From NCBI GenBank assembly GCA_045598105.1, contig JAZLLK010000028.1, forward strand, positions 6,955 through 70,954: DNA of 64,000 nt. The letters run 5' to 3'. Position numbers and translations under genes: made by a program. Of the stretch, positions 17,790 through 26,832 are shown one piece after another (position 1 is the stretch's first letter; every line of letters starts with the position of its first letter). The notes beneath the pieces are model-generated. The model had not been told where the DNA came from. It was given only the letters and a program-made list of their open reading frames with translations, and made no database searches. This DNA is from UBA1205 sp045598105 (GTDB taxonomy: Bacteria > Bacteroidota > Bacteroidia > Bacteroidales > WCHB1-69).

Positions 17790-17818
17790 AAAAGCGGTAG
17801 GACACTTTAGCCTGCCGC
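17790..17818 (-). terminator. Terminator between the HAD phosphatase gene and the OmpA operon
   Basis: An 8-bp stem with one G-T pair (17794-17801 with 17811-17818). The minus-strand side runs into a T-rich stretch, so it mainly serves the operon ending at 17844 and may also stall the convergent phosphatase transcript. Confidence 0.6.
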
Positions 17819-17843
17819 CTGTGAAATATGTATAGTATGAAAA

Positions 17844-18116
17844 TTATTTTTCCTGCCTGCGCGAATAATAAAAGTAGAGGAACAAATCGGTACCCACTAT
17901 AAGTATATTAAACACATACAAAAATGTAACCCAATCGGCATTACCGGTAAGCTTGTGGGCTATTCCTAACATATAGCCCAGTATAATAATAATCATAAAG
18001 TGAGGACTTTTACCGGCCACCACCTTAGTACGCAGGGCTTTTACAATAGAGAAAGGCCAGCTGCATGCAAAGCATAGCAGCATGAGCATTTCACATATAG
18101 AACTTACGGTATTCAT
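17844..18116 (-). CDS. Three-helix membrane protein, PQ-loop/SemiSWEET-like
   Basis: 90 residues with three predicted helices: ICEMLMLLCFACSWPFSIV, then FMIIIILGYMLGIAHKLT and FLYVFNILIVGTDLFLYFYY. One triple-helix unit with a proline in the first helix (SWPFSI) and the KALRTKVVAGKSP loop resembles the PQ-loop family, which includes the bacterial SemiSWEET sugar transporters that work as dimers. The match rests on layout and a few residues, so the transported substrate, if any, is unknown. It is the last gene after the thioesterase, three bases apart. Confidence 0.7.
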   Translation of the reverse strand: MNTVSSICEMLMLLCFACSWPFSIVKALRTKVVAGKSPHFMIIIILGYMLGIAHKLTGNADWVTFLYVFNILIVGTDLFLYFYYSRRQEK

Positions 18117-18118
18117 TA

Positions 18119-18508
18119 TTATTGCTTATTTAATTTTGACATAAATCGTTCGTTATCCACTATAAAACGGCTGTGAACTGCCTCTCCTGCCAACACTTCA
18201 CCGTCATACACCTGTATGTGAAAGGTAAGCTTACGCCCTTCTACGGCAGTAAGTTCACTTACACAGGTAAGCCTGTTTCCTATAGGCGATGCCTTTAAAT
18301 GCTGCAAATGCACCTCTATACCTACCGTGCCGCTACCTTGCGGCAAATAAGGTTCCACACTTTTATAGGCAGTGCCTTCCATCCAGCCCAACATGGCCGG
18401 GGTGGCAAATACCGGCAACAGGCCGGAACCGTAACGGGAAGCAGTATCCCGCTCTTCTACTGTCATTTCTGCGGTGTATTTAATACCGGGAACTAATATG
18501 TTTTCCAT
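18119..18508 (-). CDS. Hotdog-fold thioesterase, FlK-like
   Basis: 129 residues resembling the fluoroacetyl-CoA thioesterase group of hotdog proteins: VEERDTASRYGSGLLPVFATP at the start, AMLGWMEGTAYKSVEPYLP with a Glu in the active helix, GIEVHLQHLKASPIG, and VHSRFIVDNERFMSKL at the end. The family cleaves acyl-CoA thioesters in the cytoplasm. The natural substrate here is unknown. The start codon directly abuts the OmpA lipoprotein stop. Confidence 0.85.
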   Translation of the reverse strand: MENILVPGIKYTAEMTVEERDTASRYGSGLLPVFATPAMLGWMEGTAYKSVEPYLPQGSGTVGIEVHLQHLKASPIGNRLTCVSELTAVEGRKLTFHIQVYDGEVLAGEAVHSRFIVDNERFMSKLNKQ

Positions 18509-19491
18509 TATTGCAGTATATCAAATAAGGCATCCAGATTAGGAGTGAGTATAATTTCCGTTCTGCGGTTTTTGGCACGGGCTTCCTTGGTATCATCAGT
18601 ATCCAAAGGTACGTATTCACCCCTGCCTGAAGCGGTGAGCCGCTGAGGATTTATTTCTTTACCGAATTTTAATATGGTTTTTACTATAGTGGTGGCACGC
18701 ATCACACTCAAATCCCAATTATCACGTATTTGAGCGGCGGTAGCCGGCGAAAAAGGCACATTGTCGGTATGACCCTCCACCGTAACGTTAATAGTAGAAT
18801 CGGCGGCCAGTACCTTGGCCAACTCCTGTAAGGCGGCTTCACCGCGGGCATCTATGGTAAACTTACCGCTGGCAAACAGCAGTTTTTCATCCATAGACAC
18901 ATATACCTTGCCGTTCTTTTCCGTAACAGCCAGTCCGCTGCCTTCAAACCCCTTAAGAGCCTGCTTTATTTTATTCTTCAATGCCAATACATCAGCATCT
19001 TTTTTATCCAATACGGCCTGTAATTCGGCCAACTTGGCCTGCTGCTCGGCCAAAGCTGCTGTTTTGGCCTGTAAATCTTCTTCCAGCTTGTTTAATTCCT
19101 TTTCCTTGGCTTCCAAATTAGCCTGCATTTCCTGTAAGCGGGCCAGCATTTGCTCCGATTCCTTTTGATTACCTGCACTCATGGCATTATATGATGCCGA
19201 CAACTCGTTATACCCTGACTGCAAGCGGGATACATTGGCTGCCAACTCTCGGCTCAACCTGCCCATATTGGTGGTATCACTTTTTAAACCGGCCACCTGC
19301 GCCTCCAACACTGCCTGCGAGGCTTCCAACTCGGTTACACGGTTCTTCAGGTCCAAATTCTCCGTGGTCAGCTTCGACTTTTCCGAAGTACAGTTTTTTA
19401 AATCATTAGCACATTCAGTGTATTTTTGCTTGGTTACACACCCTGTAATCATTAGTGCAGCCACGGCTGCTACTATAATCTGTTTCTTCAT
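18508..19491 (-). CDS. OmpA-family lipoprotein with coiled coil
   Basis: 327 residues from the ATG at 19491. The signal peptide ends in the lipobox ITGC. A coiled coil of about 150 residues follows (NRVTELEASQAVLEAQ, LQEMQANLEAKEKELN). A C-terminal OmpA domain follows, with VEGHTDNVPF, NWDLSVMRATTIVK and SGRGEYVPLDTDDTKEARAKNRRTEI, which bind peptidoglycan. The protein should tether the outer membrane to the cell wall. A six-residue longer start exists, but the ATG at 19491 gives a clean signal peptide. Confidence 0.92.
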   Translation of the reverse strand: MKKQIIVAAVAALMITGCVTKQKYTECANDLKNCTSEKSKLTTENLDLKNRVTELEASQAVLEAQVAGLKSDTTNMGRLSRELAANVSRLQSGYNELSASYNAMSAGNQKESEQMLARLQEMQANLEAKEKELNKLEEDLQAKTAALAEQQAKLAELQAVLDKKDADVLALKNKIKQALKGFEGSGLAVTEKNGKVYVSMDEKLLFASGKFTIDARGEAALQELAKVLAADSTINVTVEGHTDNVPFSPATAAQIRDNWDLSVMRATTIVKTILKFGKEINPQRLTASGRGEYVPLDTDDTKEARAKNRRTEIILTPNLDALFDILQ

Positions 19492-19676
19492 TACTATTCG
19501 TATTATCATTATATTGGCAAATTAAGAATTTTTTTTTGACATGATTGAGCTGTTTTTATTTTTTTTATAAACAAAGCAATTTTAGTGAATACAATCACAC
19601 AATATTGTATATCAACACACTATAAACATATCATTGTTTTTTGGTTCATCTGATACTAAAAAAAACTTTAATGCGT

Positions 19677-19684
19677 TACTTTTG
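19677..19684 (+). promoter_or_regulatory. -7 promoter element of the BASS transporter gene
   Basis: TACTTTTG fits TAnnTTTG. It ends 25 bases before the ATG at 19710 and lies inside the longer reading that starts at 19641, so it supports the shorter start. Confidence 0.6.
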
Positions 19685-19709
19685 TTTTAAACGTAAAGAT
19701 AAAGCGAGC

Positions 19710-20618
19710 ATGCAAAAAATAAGAAATTTAATGTTGCCCATAGCCATAATTATGGGCATATTATTCCCTCATTTTTTTGAAAAAATAGGGTTTATAGTCC
19801 CCTATCTGATAGCATGTTCACTATTTATCACCTATAGTAATTTACACATTGAGGACTTACATATAAAAAAAATACACCGTCAACTGCTGGCTTTTCAGCT
19901 GGCACTGGGCATAGGCAGCTACTATATACTGCTTCCGTTTAACCATATTATAGCCGAAGGGGTAATGATAAGTTCCTTAGGTCCCCTAGCCACGGCGGCA
20001 GTAGTGGTATCGGGCATGCTGGGAGCTGATATAGGCATTATGACCACCTATACTTTACTGTGTAACATAGTTATAGCAGTAGTGTGTCCGGTATTTTTTT
20101 CGTTCATAGGTTGCCATGAAAGCACCTCCATACTGCAAGCCATGGGCATAGTATCACTGAAAGTATTTCCCATTATTATACTGCCTCTGCTGCTGGCACC
20201 GGCATGTAAAAAATGTTTCCCCGGCCTTACCCGCCTGTTGCAAAGGCACCAATACACCTCATTTTACCTGTGGGCCATATCACTCACGGTAGCCGTAGGT
20301 AAATCCATCAGCTACATATATGCACAAAACAACAGCGTACACGGGCTTATAATACTCATGGCCATAGCTGCTCTTATACTATGCATTATACAATTCGGTG
20401 CAGGCCGATATATAGGCAAAAAAAATGGAGATGTGGTGGCCGGAGGGCAGGCCGTGGGGCAAAAGAACACCATACTATGTATATGGATGGCTCAAACATT
20501 TTTAGAACCCCTGTCCTCCATAGTACCTGCCATGTACATACTATGGCAAAACCTGTTCAACAGCTACCAGATATGGCAAAAAAACAAAAAGGACGCTGCC
20601 ACGCAGCAAAAAAAATAA
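19710..20618 (+). CDS. Bile acid:sodium symporter family (BASS) transporter
   Basis: 302 residues from the ATG at 19710, with eight to ten predicted helices. Family-like blocks are LGPLATAAVVVSGMLGADIGIMTTYTLLCN in the crossover region and GQKNTILCIWMAQTFLEPLSSIVPAMYILWQN near the C terminus, as in Bacteroides members of the ASBT/BASS family. These proteins import organic anions with sodium; the substrate here is unknown. The basic, Lys-rich C terminus ends next to the convergent sigma factor gene, with three bases between the stops. Confidence 0.85.
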   Translation: MQKIRNLMLPIAIIMGILFPHFFEKIGFIVPYLIACSLFITYSNLHIEDLHIKKIHRQLLAFQLALGIGSYYILLPFNHIIAEGVMISSLGPLATAAVVVSGMLGADIGIMTTYTLLCNIVIAVVCPVFFSFIGCHESTSILQAMGIVSLKVFPIIILPLLLAPACKKCFPGLTRLLQRHQYTSFYLWAISLTVAVGKSISYIYAQNNSVHGLIILMAIAALILCIIQFGAGRYIGKKNGDVVAGGQAVGQKNTILCIWMAQTFLEPLSSIVPAMYILWQNLFNSYQIWQKNKKDAATQQKK

Positions 20619-20620
20619 AA

Positions 20621-21223
20621 TTAAATATTGGATTGCACCATTATGGCATGAAGCATATCCTTAGCCCTGAATAATTTGGCTTTTACCGTACCCAAAGGAA
20701 TATTAAGCGTGTGGGCTATTTCCTCATACGACATATCTTCATAATATCGTAACTCTATAAGTTCACGATAATGTGGTTTTAACTGATTGACAAACTCGCG
20801 TATTTGAGCATTTTTCTCCTTACTGAACAGGTTTTCCTCAGGAGTGGGCTTATCGTCATTAATTTCAAATACAAGACCTTCACCATCTTCATCATGTTGG
20901 TCAATGGTGAACATGTTCAGCTTTTTCTTACGAAGAAAATCCACACAATTATTAGAGGCTATTTTAAACAGCCATGTGCTGAATGCATACTCGTCGGTAT
21001 ACAAATGCAGGTTCTTAAAAGCCTTGCCAAAGGCTTCTATAGTTAAATCTTCCGCATCATACGGGTCATTCACCATTTTGTACATTAACATGTATAAGGA
21101 ATCCTTATAGTTATGCAGCAATTCGGTGTATGCTTTTTGACTGCCGGTGTCTACGGCTTCTCTCACCAGCGCATAATCCCGTTTGGCTTTAGGGGTGAGG
21201 GCTTCATTACATCTCAATTCCAT
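20621..21223 (-). CDS. ECF-subfamily RNA polymerase sigma factor
   Basis: 200 residues with sigma region 2 (YMLMYKMVNDPYDAEDLTIEAFGKAF and FSTWLFKIASNNCVDFLRKKK) and region 4 (LIELRYYEDMSYEEIAHTLNIPLGTVKAKLFRAKDML), joined by an acidic linker. It steers RNA polymerase to a special promoter set. No anti-sigma gene is adjacent. The glycosyltransferase gene upstream overlaps its start by ten bases, so the two are probably one transcript. Proteins of this type in Bacteroidota are often stand-alone, RpoE-like regulators. Confidence 0.93.
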   Translation of the reverse strand: MELRCNEALTPKAKRDYALVREAVDTGSQKAYTELLHNYKDSLYMLMYKMVNDPYDAEDLTIEAFGKAFKNLHLYTDEYAFSTWLFKIASNNCVDFLRKKKLNMFTIDQHDEDGEGLVFEINDDKPTPEENLFSKEKNAQIREFVNQLKPHYRELIELRYYEDMSYEEIAHTLNIPLGTVKAKLFRAKDMLHAIMVQSNI

Positions 21224-22362
21224 CGTACCTGCTTTTTAATTAATAACTTACATTGCAACCAAGGCATCAATATTACAAATAGTATATCCATTAAAGGGAT
21301 ATACGGTAATAAGTTTTTTTCTTGTAACTTTTTGCCTGACAGTGCAAAAACAATAAACTGGGATAAAGCTTTAATTACATATATACCTGTTAAGACCAAA
21401 CCTGATTTAAGGTTATGCATGTACAAAAATGAAGCCAAAACCAAACTTACGTAAAAGAAAAAATTACTTACCCAATACAAACCGAGAGAAAACTTATTAT
21501 TTCTACGGTAGAATTTGCTTGCGCTAAGGTGGCGTTTTTTGCGTCGCATCCATTGTGCGAACGAATAATCACGCTGCACCGACATAGTATGTGATGCCGG
21601 CACATACATGCATGCGGTATTGGAAGCATTGGCTACCGAATTAATAAACAGGTCATCATCACCTGATATGGAATTATGAGCCGACAGGTATGCATGGGCA
21701 TCCATATAGAGACTTTTTTCATACATAAGGTTACGCCCCACCCCCATATAAGGCTTGCCCTTAAGGGCAAAAGAAAAATATTGTATAGCCGTGTGTAAGG
21801 TATCATAACGGACCAGCTTATCCATAAAACCGGGCTTTTGTTCATAAGCGCCATACCCCAGCACTATAGAACGCTCATTTTGGTGACCTGCCACCATATA
21901 ACGTATCCACTGATTGGTACGGGGCATACAATCGGCATCGGTGAGCAACAGCAAATTATATTTGGCAGAGCGTATGCCTACGGCCAAGGCCAGCTTTTTG
22001 CCCTGCCCCGAATCTATATTGGTGCTTATGTGCACCATGTGCAAATTACTATACTGCGACATAAGAGGAGCTAAAGCCTCTTCTATGCCGTCATCGGAAT
22101 TATCATCCACTATAAGCACCTCATACTCCGGATAATTCTGCTCCATTATAATGGGTAAAAAACGACGAAGAAAACGAACCTCGTTTTTGGCACATATTAT
22201 TACCGATACCGGCTCCAAATGGTCATGGGCGTGAGCCTGCGGCTTTTTTGCAAATGCAAAACGTGCATACACACCCCACAAATAGTACAACTGAACTACT
22301 CCACATAGCACAAGTATGATAAAACACCACACATCAATACCGAATATAAAACACTCACTCAC
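21214..22362 (-). CDS. Family 2 glycosyltransferase, membrane-bound
   Basis: 382 residues from a GTG at 22362. The start is chosen because a perfect -7 element lies 16 bases upstream; a TTG at 22458 would lie upstream of it. One N-terminal helix precedes the GT-A domain (VSVIICAKNEVRFLRRF, VLIVDDNSDDG, LLLLTDADCMP). The catalytic-side motif is RRKKRHLSASKFYRR (QxxRW-like). Helices follow at the C terminus. It probably transfers a sugar to a lipid or envelope polymer. It overlaps the sigma factor gene by ten bases. Confidence 0.85.
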   Translation of the reverse strand: MSECFIFGIDVWCFIILVLCGVVQLYYLWGVYARFAFAKKPQAHAHDHLEPVSVIICAKNEVRFLRRFLPIIMEQNYPEYEVLIVDDNSDDGIEEALAPLMSQYSNLHMVHISTNIDSGQGKKLALAVGIRSAKYNLLLLTDADCMPRTNQWIRYMVAGHQNERSIVLGYGAYEQKPGFMDKLVRYDTLHTAIQYFSFALKGKPYMGVGRNLMYEKSLYMDAHAYLSAHNSISGDDDLFINSVANASNTACMYVPASHTMSVQRDYSFAQWMRRKKRHLSASKFYRRNNKFSLGLYWVSNFFFYVSLVLASFLYMHNLKSGLVLTGIYVIKALSQFIVFALSGKKLQEKNLLPYIPLMDILFVILMPWLQCKLLIKKQVRWN

Positions 22363-22378
22363 AAGTATATACCAGATA

Positions 22379-22386
22379 CAAATATA
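22379..22386 (-). promoter_or_regulatory. -7 promoter element of the glycosyltransferase-sigma factor operon
   Basis: TATATTTG on the minus strand fits TAnnTTTG perfectly and decides the GTG start at 22362. It lies back to back with the tgt promoter, 60 bases away. Confidence 0.6.
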
Positions 22387-22446
22387 ATAAAAAAAATATG
22401 TTAATAAGTTGATGGCAAAAATATTCCAACTAATAAAATAAAAGCG

Positions 22447-22454
22447 TATTTTTG
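22447..22454 (+). promoter_or_regulatory. -7 promoter element of the tgt operon
   Basis: TATTTTTG fits TAnnTTTG and ends 18 bases before the ATG at 22473. It overlaps the TTG codon at 22452, which is therefore not the start. Confidence 0.6.
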
Positions 22455-22472
22455 CCAAAATTTACTAACAGA

Positions 22473-23603
22473 ATGAAGTTTATAATTTCAGGAACAGATA
22501 ACAGGTCTTCGGCACGATACGGAGAATTACATACTGACAGCGGTATTATACACACACCCATATTCATGCCGGTAGGCACGGTGGGCTCGGTAAAGGGCGT
22601 ACACATTAAGGATTTAAGTGACCACATAGGTGCCGAAATTATATTGGGCAATACCTATCACCTGTATTTACGACCGGGCATGCAGGTAATAGCGGAAGCC
22701 GGCGGACTACACCGCTTTAACGGCTGGAATGGTCCCATACTCACCGATAGTGGCGGATTTCAGGTATTTTCACTTAATGACCGCCGCAAAATAGCCGAAA
22801 AAGGGGTAAAATTCTCCTCACATATAGACGGCTCCAAGCATGAGTTTACACCGGAGAACGTAATAGACACCCAGCGTATTATAGGATCAGACATTATGAT
22901 GGCCTTTGACGAGTGCACCCCATACCCTGCCACCAGGGAATATGCCACACAGTCCATGCGTCGTACCCATCGCTGGTTGCAGCGATGCTGCACGCAATAT
23001 GAGCATACCGAGCCGCTATACGGCCGCTACCAGTCGCTATTTCCCATAGTACAGGGTAGCGTATATAATGACTTACGCACCGAATCGGCCGAATATGTAG
23101 CCAATATGAACATGGACGGCAATGCCATAGGCGGCGTATCGGTAGGTGAACCCACCGACATGATGTATGAAATTACCGACTTATGCTGCCACATACTGCC
23201 TAAAGACAAGCCTCGCTACCTTATGGGCGTGGGCACACCTGCCAATATATTGGAATGCATAGCCTTAGGTGTGGATATGTTCGACTGCGTAATGCCCACC
23301 CGCAACGGACGCAATGCGGTACTATTCACCCGTAACGGCATTATGAATATGCGTAATGAAAAATGGAAACATGACTTTTCACCCATAGACGAGCAAAGCG
23401 ACCTTTTTGCCGACAGGGAATACTCCAAGGCCTACCTGCGGCATCTGTTTATGAATGGAGAAATGCTGGGCAGCATGATAGGCAGCCTGCACAACCTGCA
23501 TTTTTACCTGTGGCTGGTAAAAGAAGCCCGCCGACACATAATAGAAGGAGATTTTGCCATGTGGAAAAATCAAATGGTGCCTGCAATATCACAAAGGTTA
23601 TAA
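22473..23603 (+). CDS. tgt: Queuine/guanine tRNA-ribosyltransferase
   Basis: 376 residues from the ATG at 22473. Catalytic blocks are present: ILTDSGGFQVFSL with the Asp of substrate binding, and DMFDCVMPTRNGRNA with the nucleophilic Asp region. The enzyme exchanges the wobble guanine of GUN-anticodon tRNAs for preQ1. The zinc site usually written CxCxxC...H is changed to SDLFADREYS, with no cysteine, though the later SLHNL histidine remains. The gene heads a tgt-GSCFA-lpxD-lipoprotein-DUF5723 operon with gaps of 2-11 bases. Confidence 0.94.
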   Translation: MKFIISGTDNRSSARYGELHTDSGIIHTPIFMPVGTVGSVKGVHIKDLSDHIGAEIILGNTYHLYLRPGMQVIAEAGGLHRFNGWNGPILTDSGGFQVFSLNDRRKIAEKGVKFSSHIDGSKHEFTPENVIDTQRIIGSDIMMAFDECTPYPATREYATQSMRRTHRWLQRCCTQYEHTEPLYGRYQSLFPIVQGSVYNDLRTESAEYVANMNMDGNAIGGVSVGEPTDMMYEITDLCCHILPKDKPRYLMGVGTPANILECIALGVDMFDCVMPTRNGRNAVLFTRNGIMNMRNEKWKHDFSPIDEQSDLFADREYSKAYLRHLFMNGEMLGSMIGSLHNLHFYLWLVKEARRHIIEGDFAMWKNQMVPAISQRL

Positions 23604-23608
23604 GCAAT

Positions 23609-24592
23609 ATGAACTTTAGAACCGAAATAAACGAGCCTGCTTCCACATGGAACATAGGACATGAGCATCAGCTGATGCTCATAGGCTCATGTTTTGCCGA
23701 AAACATAGGCATGAAACTCACCCAAGCCAAATTTCCCGTTGTAATAAACCCTTACGGCATATTATTTAATCCCGCCTCGGTAGCCAATTGTATTACCGAC
23801 CTGTGTAAAGAAAGGGTTTTCACATACCATGACCTGGACTACGCACACAACGAATGGTTCAGCTATAGCCATCACAGCTGCTTTAATCATACTGACAGGG
23901 AACTGTGCCTGCAAGGCATAAACAGCAACAATGCTTTGTGCCGACATACACTACTGCACGCCCGATACCTTATACTTACCCTGGGCTCGGCCTATGCCTA
24001 CAGGCATAAAGGAAAAAACATAATAGCAGGCAACTGCCACAAAGCCGACAGTAAATTATTTGACCGCATATTGCTTTCGGTAAATGAAATTACCGACCTC
24101 CTGTTACAGGCTCTTACGACTGTAAGGGAGTTGAATCCGCAGGTGAATATATTGTTTACGGTAAGCCCCATACGCTATGTAAAATACAAGCCTGCCGAAA
24201 ACATGCTCAGCAAGGCTCATCTTATATGTGCCATAGAAAACATACGGAAGCAGCTGAGCAATACGGAATATTTTCCCTCGTATGAAATCATGATGGACGA
24301 CCTGAGGGACTACCGGTTTTATGCCGCTGACATGATACACCCAAATGACACAGCCATAGACTATATATGGCATAAATTTTGTGCATGCTATTTTACGCCC
24401 CGCACCATGGAAGTGGTGCAAAAGGCTAATGATATATATATGTCAAGGAATCACATAATTAAGAGTAAAGCCACGGATGACATTCATAAATTTGCCACCG
24501 CTCAGCTGCTCAAAATAGAGCAACTTACCGCCCTATGCCCGTATATAAATATGCGGGAAGAAACAGATTATTTTAAATCATTAATACAATAG
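23609..24592 (+). CDS. GSCFA domain protein
   Basis: 327 residues from the ATG at 23609; an earlier start at 23510 would lie inside tgt. The name motif GSCFAENIG is near residue 25, followed by VINPYGILFNP and LGSAYAYRHK. Near the C terminus MIHPNDTAIDYIWHKF carries the His of an SGNH-like active site. GSCFA proteins are an uncharacterised branch of the SGNH hydrolase fold; an esterase role is inferred. It sits between tgt and lpxD with gaps of five and two bases. Confidence 0.88.
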   Translation: MNFRTEINEPASTWNIGHEHQLMLIGSCFAENIGMKLTQAKFPVVINPYGILFNPASVANCITDLCKERVFTYHDLDYAHNEWFSYSHHSCFNHTDRELCLQGINSNNALCRHTLLHARYLILTLGSAYAYRHKGKNIIAGNCHKADSKLFDRILLSVNEITDLLLQALTTVRELNPQVNILFTVSPIRYVKYKPAENMLSKAHLICAIENIRKQLSNTEYFPSYEIMMDDLRDYRFYAADMIHPNDTAIDYIWHKFCACYFTPRTMEVVQKANDIYMSRNHIIKSKATDDIHKFATAQLLKIEQLTALCPYINMREETDYFKSLIQ

Positions 24593-24594
24593 GT

Positions 24595-25605
24595 ATGGAC
24601 ATAAACTTATCCATAACAGCAGGAAAAATAGCCCAAATGATACAAGGTAGCATAGAGGGCAATGCCGATGTAAAGGTAAACAAATTCATAAAAATAGAAA
24701 GTGAAGAAGAAGGCGGATTGTCATTTGCAGGAAGTGCTAAATTTGAGTCCTACGTGTACACATCACACGCTGCCGCCATTATCATATATGACAGTTTTAC
24801 CCCCGCTAAGCCTGTAAAGGCCACCCTTATCAGGGTGAAAAACCCGCAGGTAGCATTTGTTCATTTAATGCAATACTATGCCAGCCTGGCACCTGTAAAA
24901 ATGGGGGTATCACCCCATGCTTATGTGGCCGATTCGGCCAAAATAGGGCAAAGAGTGTACATAGGGGAAGGTGCCGTAATAGGTGAAAATGCCGTAATAG
25001 CCGATGACTGCAAAATATATCCTCAATGTTATGTAGGGGACAATGTAAGCATAGGGGAAGACACCATATTATATGCCGGGGTAAAAGTATATTATAATTG
25101 TGTAATAGGCAACAATTGCATACTGCACAGCGGATGCGTAATAGGCGCTGACGGCTTTGGATTCATACCAAACGAAAACGGCGTATATGAAAAAATACCT
25201 CAGCTGGGCAATGTGATAATAGAAGATGACGTAGAAATAGGAGCCAACAGTTGCATAGACAGGGCCATGCTGGAATCCACCATTATAGAGCACGGCGTAA
25301 AAATAGACAACCTGAACCAAATAGCCCACAACTGCATTATAGGGCATGACACCGTAATAGCAGCCTGCTGCGGCATAGCCGGCTCGGTAGAAGTGGGCAA
25401 CCACTGCGTAATGGCAGGTCAGGTAGGAGTAAAAGACCACGTACGCATAGGTAACGGCGTAATGGTGGGCTCACAGGCCGGCATACATAAGAATATTAAA
25501 GACGGTCAAAACATACTGGGTACTCCCGCCATGGACGGCAAAAAAATGATGAAAATATATGCTGCCATGAACTACCTGCCCGAATTGGTAGAAAAGAACC
25601 GATAA
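24595..25605 (+). CDS. lpxD: UDP-3-O-acylglucosamine N-acyltransferase (LpxD)
   Basis: 336 residues. An N-terminal uridine-binding domain of about 100 residues is followed by a left-handed beta helix of hexapeptide repeats (IGEGAVIGENAVIADD, IGNNCILHSGCVIGADGFGF). The catalytic His is in NLNQIAHNCIIGHDT, and the GVKDHVRIGNGV turns close the helix. LpxD adds the N-linked acyl chain in lipid A synthesis. In many Bacteroidota it is next to lpxC-fabZ, which is absent here; here it follows GSCFA. Confidence 0.95.
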   Translation: MDINLSITAGKIAQMIQGSIEGNADVKVNKFIKIESEEEGGLSFAGSAKFESYVYTSHAAAIIIYDSFTPAKPVKATLIRVKNPQVAFVHLMQYYASLAPVKMGVSPHAYVADSAKIGQRVYIGEGAVIGENAVIADDCKIYPQCYVGDNVSIGEDTILYAGVKVYYNCVIGNNCILHSGCVIGADGFGFIPNENGVYEKIPQLGNVIIEDDVEIGANSCIDRAMLESTIIEHGVKIDNLNQIAHNCIIGHDTVIAACCGIAGSVEVGNHCVMAGQVGVKDHVRIGNGVMVGSQAGIHKNIKDGQNILGTPAMDGKKMMKIYAAMNYLPELVEKNR

Positions 25606-25616
25606 CATTATATAAT

Positions 25617-26828
25617 ATGCGTTTACGCACACACTGCATACTCATAATAGTGATATGCCTGGCGGCAACACTAAGTACTTCCTGCTGGAAGGACCGCACC
25701 TTAAAGGACAAAACCATGAGCGGGCAAGTTGCCGTACAGGCCGATATTACCCCCTCATACGGCTTGCCTTTGCTCCACTATAGCATGGATAGCCGCCAAC
25801 TGATGACTTGGCTCAATGAGTCCTGCTTTGCTTCCAACTTCAGCGTTTATTTTGACAGTACCGACCATAATTTAGGCTACTTCGCCTATGACAAAACAGT
25901 GGTACCCATAACCGCTCAAATAGTGGAAAACCAATTTGACACCTCGGGCATGTTCCCCATGCTGGAAGTAAACTACCCGCAAGGAATAAAAATACATCGC
26001 GCCTACATTAAGACTTATGTAAACAACTATTATAATGCCGACTTTTCTTTCTACAACGCCAATATATACTACGCTGATTTTTACGGACGTATTACTCAGG
26101 TGCAGGTGGATATGCCCCATTCGGTACATGTACCTGCCGCTACTACCGCCGGCAACCCTGCTAAACAGCACCTGTTCAATGCTATTATTACCAGCCCCAT
26201 GACACTTATGGGCTATGGCACCACCGTATTTTACACCTTTCGCAGCAAAGTACTTAATACACAATACCCCATAGGCCACATAGAAATAATACCGGAAATT
26301 CACGTACCTGCATGGATAAGCCTTACCCAAATGGAATACAAGGACACCATTGCCATAGAAAACGATAACCTGAACCGCTTATTTAACCCCCATGACAGCA
26401 CAGGCACCCTACACATACAAGGACTTAGCATGCAGGCTAAAATAACCAACCGCTTCCCTATAGCCCTTACCTGCCAATGCGTACTGCTGGACGAAAACAA
26501 GGAAGTATTAGGAGATATGTTTAACACCCCCATACATGTAGATGCCGCCCCTATAGACGGACAATACATGATAAGCCAAAACACGTATAAAGAATTCTCA
26601 TGGGAAGTACCCCAAGGCTCTTCCCTGCATAAGCAGCTGTGCAAAGCCAAATACATACTCATAAACGGCGTATTTGACACATATAAAAATAGTGATGTAA
26701 AATTATACCAATCAAATTATTTAGACATAAAAATTAATACCAAGCTCAACACCTGCATTAAAGGAGATATAAACAACCTTATTTCCGCCTCTCCAAAGAC
26801 AAAAAGCCCTCAATTATCCACCCGTTAA
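25617..26828 (+). CDS. Hypothetical lipoprotein
   Basis: 403 residues with a signal peptide ending at a lipobox (STSC at about residue 23). No known domain is recognised. The mature part is rich in Tyr, Asn and beta-forming segments, with a central repeat-like block (ISLTQMEYKDTIAIENDN) and a closing TKLNTCIKGDINNLIS. It lies 11 bases after lpxD and four before a DUF5723 barrel protein, so the lipoprotein and barrel may work as a pair at the outer membrane. That link is inference from the gene order. Confidence 0.7.
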   Translation: MRLRTHCILIIVICLAATLSTSCWKDRTLKDKTMSGQVAVQADITPSYGLPLLHYSMDSRQLMTWLNESCFASNFSVYFDSTDHNLGYFAYDKTVVPITAQIVENQFDTSGMFPMLEVNYPQGIKIHRAYIKTYVNNYYNADFSFYNANIYYADFYGRITQVQVDMPHSVHVPAATTAGNPAKQHLFNAIITSPMTLMGYGTTVFYTFRSKVLNTQYPIGHIEIIPEIHVPAWISLTQMEYKDTIAIENDNLNRLFNPHDSTGTLHIQGLSMQAKITNRFPIALTCQCVLLDENKEVLGDMFNTPIHVDAAPIDGQYMISQNTYKEFSWEVPQGSSLHKQLCKAKYILINGVFDTYKNSDVKLYQSNYLDIKINTKLNTCIKGDINNLISASPKTKSPQLSTR

Positions 26829-26832
26829 AACT

